Below, one piece after another: positions 60,785-64,000 of a DNA stretch of 64,000 bases. The position numbers were made by a program, and so were the translations under genes. The notes below the pieces were generated by a model. That model worked only from the letters and a program-made list of their open reading frames with translations. It was not told the origin of the DNA and ran no database searches. The stretch is from contig OX104128.1 of NCBI GenBank assembly GCA_944470555.2, positions 37,865,920-37,929,919 of the forward strand. The letters are read 5' to 3'. Each line of letters begins with the position of its first letter. Position 1 is the first letter of the stretch. This DNA is from Heterobilharzia americana. Taxonomy: Eukaryota; Platyhelminthes; Trematoda; Strigeidida; Schistosomatidae.

Positions 60785-62130
60785 GTATGCATCATTCTGA
60801 CCAATTTTCATCTGTTTCACCAAGAGTCCTCAACCAGTGATTCCTATCGTCTCGGAGACCCCAGCCAATTAATTTAATCCTCCATATAGAGCTTAAAACA
60901 ATATTCAAAGACTTTATGGACAGTTTCCACGTCTTGGTATGGCGACCCTGAGCCTTCTTCCAACCTAATTCAACTTCTAGCATAGCACGTCGAGGCATTC
61001 AGTGGTTCGATATGTGCAGTACTTGTCCCAGCCACCTCACTGGAATTAGGTTCACAATCTCATCGAATGACTTTCTTTCCTTGTCTATTACCCTTGGCCT
61101 AACCTCTCCGTCGTTCACATGGTGATTTCATCCTACGCGAACAATTCTGCGAAGACACCTGTGATCTAAACCTGTTACTTGTTCCTATCTTATAGGTTTA
61201 AAGGCCACCTACCACAGCCGTAAAACAGAACAGAACGGACCGCAGTGCAGTATACTCGTCCTTTGATAGGTAGTCAGATATCTCGCCAGTTGGTGCTGCA
61301 GATGACGCAAGCTTTCCATTAGCAAACGGGCATTTTGTATCCAATCTAAGATTTCATCAGCAACCATCCCGGTCGGGTTGATGCAACTTACCGAGTAAGT
61401 GAAGTTGTCGACACATCCCATCACTTCACTCTCTATCATTGAACTGAGAATAGCTGCAGACCAGTCCTGAAGCATCATCTTACATTTGAATGGTCCAAAA
61501 CTCATGCCAAACATACTCCGATTTCTGCTTAAGACGTTTGTAGACCCTGTGTTTTGTCAGCGTCTTTTATGGATAGTTCAATGTCGTTTTTATACTCCAA
61601 GTCAACCAGATACTCTTGAGAGAGTAGAACAATCCGTGTAAAGTCAGAGGTGCCTAAGGTTATGCCTATCATTTTATTTATAACAAAGTTGAACAGGGGT
61701 GGTAACACCAGACATCCTTAGCGGATACCTCTGGTTGTTGTCGATTCAGATAACAACTCTCCATAACCCTTTTTATGGCTTCGTAAGTTTGAGTAGAGAG
61801 CTCTGGTTAGCGGTATATATTTGTTCGTTACTTTCTTTACAGTCAGACACTGCCACAACACCTTAAGACCGACATAGTAGAATTCCGCCTCCAGACTAAG
61901 AAAAGTGCAAGTATACTTATGTTCCATAACCTTTTGAAGGGTGGGAATCTTACCGATGCACCGTCGTCCAATTCTGAAACCTGCCTGGTTTTCCTGAGTT
62001 TGCTGTTCTCGAGCTTCAGTTAGGCGTCGGTTAACGTTGGACCCTAGGATCTTGGATATGATGCTGGTCAAACTAATTCCCCTATGATTGTCACGTTTCT
62101 CGTTTCTTATAGACTGGAACATTTAGTGAA
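60785..62130 (-). mobile_element. RTE subfamily B (SR2-like), reverse transcriptase to 3' end
   Basis: Minus strand: NHRGISLTSIISKILGS (about 62090-62040), QENQAGFRIGRRCIGKI (about 62000-61950), ALYSNLRSHKKGYGELLSE (about 61805-61755), FGMSFGPFKCKMMLQDW (61510-61460), and the end block MPRRAMLEVELGWKKAQGR with GWGLRDDRNHWLRTLGE (in pieces, 60998-60800). The catalytic block is lost between the two frames. 5'-truncated, in the EHD intron. Confidence 0.9.
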
Positions 62131-62575
62131 GTAGACTAGTCTGACGCGACTTTCCCTGATTCTCGCATGCATCTCATAGCACTTTTTTCAGTCTGCTCAT
62201 CAATTTCCTACCCTCCTTAAGAATAATTAACTACCGATAAACGTATATATGTGGTTTTCTTCCTGTAAAATTCTCTGTATGTAGTTATTGCTTAATGAAA
62301 GTACGAAAATGTCACATTTTGAGTAAAAGAACTAAATTTTGGCAAATCACTACCACTTGTATCGGTTTGAATCGTCGAAACTTCTGTATGCTTTACTGTT
62401 TTGCTTATCAACAATGTCTATCGCCTAGGTATATGGGAAGGTTTAAGCTCATTCCAAGGGAACTGTCTCAATCTCGAAGGTGAAGAAAAATGCTCTGTAG
62501 TACTTGTATGGAAAGTAATATGAAATAACTGCTCTTAAGGTCCTGATTTCGGTGATTATTTAACGACTGACTGAT

Positions 62576-63293
62576 TTATATTTATTATTTATTTGTCACT
62601 TGGGTTCCTAATGGAACGTAGGGCCTCAGTAGCACGTCTCCAGTTAACTCTGTTCTCTGAAATCTTTCGAACCAGTCTCCACGATAGCCCACAAGCTCTC
62701 ATTTCCTCCTTGAATGATCTCCTCCATGTCACCCTCGACACCGACGCCCAACTCGTCATTTCCCATCGGGGTTCCACTCGAGGGCCTAACGCGTGATGTC
62801 CCCAGTCGGCCTTCTCAGTGTATGCCCAATCCATCTCCGCTTCCTTCCAGCGCATATTTGTCGGGTGATAGGTTCTTGGTTGGTTCGTTTCAAGCCAGAG
62901 TTCCTTGTTACTTATTATTATTATTCTGGCTATCTGATCTTCAGTAGCGAGCGTCAGCAGTTGTTGATCAATGTTTGTAGTTTGTTGGAAATGCCTTTCT
63001 TAACGTGCGAAGTCTCTGAACCATACAGAAGCACTGATTTGACGTTGGTGTTGAAAATCCGGATCTTGTTCACGCTTTATGCTGAGTGCAGTGCAGTAGA
63101 TCTGCACACTGGTTTCAGGCTAATGAACGCCTGTCTTGCTTTTACGATCCTGGTTTTGACGTCCTCGCCAGTGCCGCCATCTGTAGTTGAAACAGTGCTG
63201 CCTAGATAGGTGAAGGAGGCTACTTCCTTTAGGTTTCTCCCATTGATGGTGATTGGAGTTTGTTGTTGTTGGTGGTGGGGTATCTTCATCATG
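62576..63293 (-). mobile_element. RTE subfamily A, 5'-truncated copy with 13-bp target-site duplication
   Basis: Minus strand: TPITINGRNLKEVASFTYLGSTVS (in pieces, about 63270-63195) to WRRATEALRSIRNPSDK (about 62640-62590). The flanks repeat ACGACTGACTGAT exactly at 62563-62575 and 63294-63306. Very similar to the 3' part of the 7.8 kb element. Confidence 0.93.
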
Positions 63294-63763
63294 ACGACTG
63301 ACTGATATCTGCGAAAAACAATCCTGAGAAAATCGGAACTATCCAAGTCCTGAAAGGAGGTAGATCAAGAATATCTTCGGGTTCCAAAAACTAGTCTCAC
63401 TCCTACATTGATCATATTCTTCAATTCTTGGTTGAGAAGTACTCATGATAGACAGACTTACTCCTAGGAGTTATGCGTAAATGCTTCTATAGAGTTCTGG
63501 GATGTTTATCTTTTTTTTAGCAGTCCGACTTATTTCGACACAATGATAAATTATCTTCGAATTTCCATAGGCTGTTCTCATATACAACTTATTTGTTTTC
63601 AGAATTGCTAAATGCTCTGTGACTAGACAGAAGAATGCTCAGTGGTTCATCCTGTGAAATATTAATTCGTTATGTTGTTATTGACATTAATGACTGTACT
63701 ATTCAGCATAATGACATTTGTATAATATTAAGTTTATCTCATACATTTCTTTTTATAATTTAG

Positions 63764-64000
63764 TCAAATGAAGATAAAATACGGATTGTTTTGAACAAAG
63801 CAGATATGATTGATTCTCAACAACTTATGAGAGTGTATGGTGCTTTAATGTGGAGTTTAGGCAAAATCTTGAATACACCTGAAGTGGCACGTGTGTATAT
63901 TGGCAGCTTTTGGGATCGTCAACTAGTATTTGATACTAATCGAAAGTTATTTGAGTTGGAAAAAATGGATTTGTTTCGTGATCTTGCCACTCTTCCTGCC
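63764..64000 (+). CDS. EHD-family ATPase, exon 2 (continues past window)
   Basis: Acceptor AG at 63762-63763 after a T-rich tract; phase 0 continues exon 1 as VLK-SNEDKIRIVLNKAD. It holds the nucleotide-base motif NKAD (residues 217-220) and the EHD signature QQLMRVYGALMWSLGK, then TPEVARVYIGSFW. The frame is open to the window edge at about residue 285. The helical region and the C-terminal EH domain must lie to the right. Confidence 0.97.

Overview
The window looks like nuclear DNA of a schistosome (Schistosoma or a close trematode relative; species not determined). The evidence is an AT-rich sequence, short conserved animal exons separated by 6-11 kb introns, long (TA)n runs, and a repeat set typical of schistosomes: RTE-clade and CR1-like non-LTR retrotransposons, Penelope-like elements with GIY-YIG ends, and Pol III SINEs that carry hammerhead ribozymes of the S. 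mansoni Sm-alpha type.

Three host genes are recognisable. (1) A cohesin acetyltransferase of the Eco1/ESCO family on +, with a zinc-finger exon (2214-2367) and an acetyltransferase exon (11573-12211). (2) A BRMS1/BRMS1L/Sds3-type Sin3-HDAC subunit on -, with exons 37657-37325, 29646-29457 and 23066-22891; a final exon was not found. (3) An EHD-family membrane-remodelling ATPase on +, with exons 52498-53115 and 63764-64000, continuing past the right edge. Splice phases agree across all joins.

Almost everything else is repeats. RTE subfamily A: a near full-length copy in the ESCO intron (7762-11119, 14-bp target-site duplication) and four truncated copies. RTE subfamily B: seven decayed fragments, one of which (40.8-42.5 kb) is a mosaic of sequence also present inverted at 16.5-17.0 and 34.5-35.4 kb. 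Penelope-like copies lie at 18.1-22.2, 24.0-27.2 and 31.8-33.1 kb, two with inverted pseudo-LTR sequence. CR1-like fragments occupy 44-52 kb. The BRMS1-like introns also hold small Pol III elements.

The most interesting layer is these Pol III elements. A tRNA-headed SINE family carries a hammerhead with core CUGAGGA, a stem II capped by a AUACUA-type loop and a loopless stem III ACAGCUGU (best copy 24719-24764, minus). Sm-alpha-like hammerheads lie at 33.3 and 33.6 kb, and another hammerhead-like motif at 28.79 kb. A separate palindromic element made of two tRNA-like heads back to back occurs three times (23.5, 27.2, 29.0 kb). Every paired arrangement seen (six) is divergent, with transcripts pointing outward. 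No CRISPR, operon or prokaryotic feature is present and no intact tRNA or rRNA gene was found.
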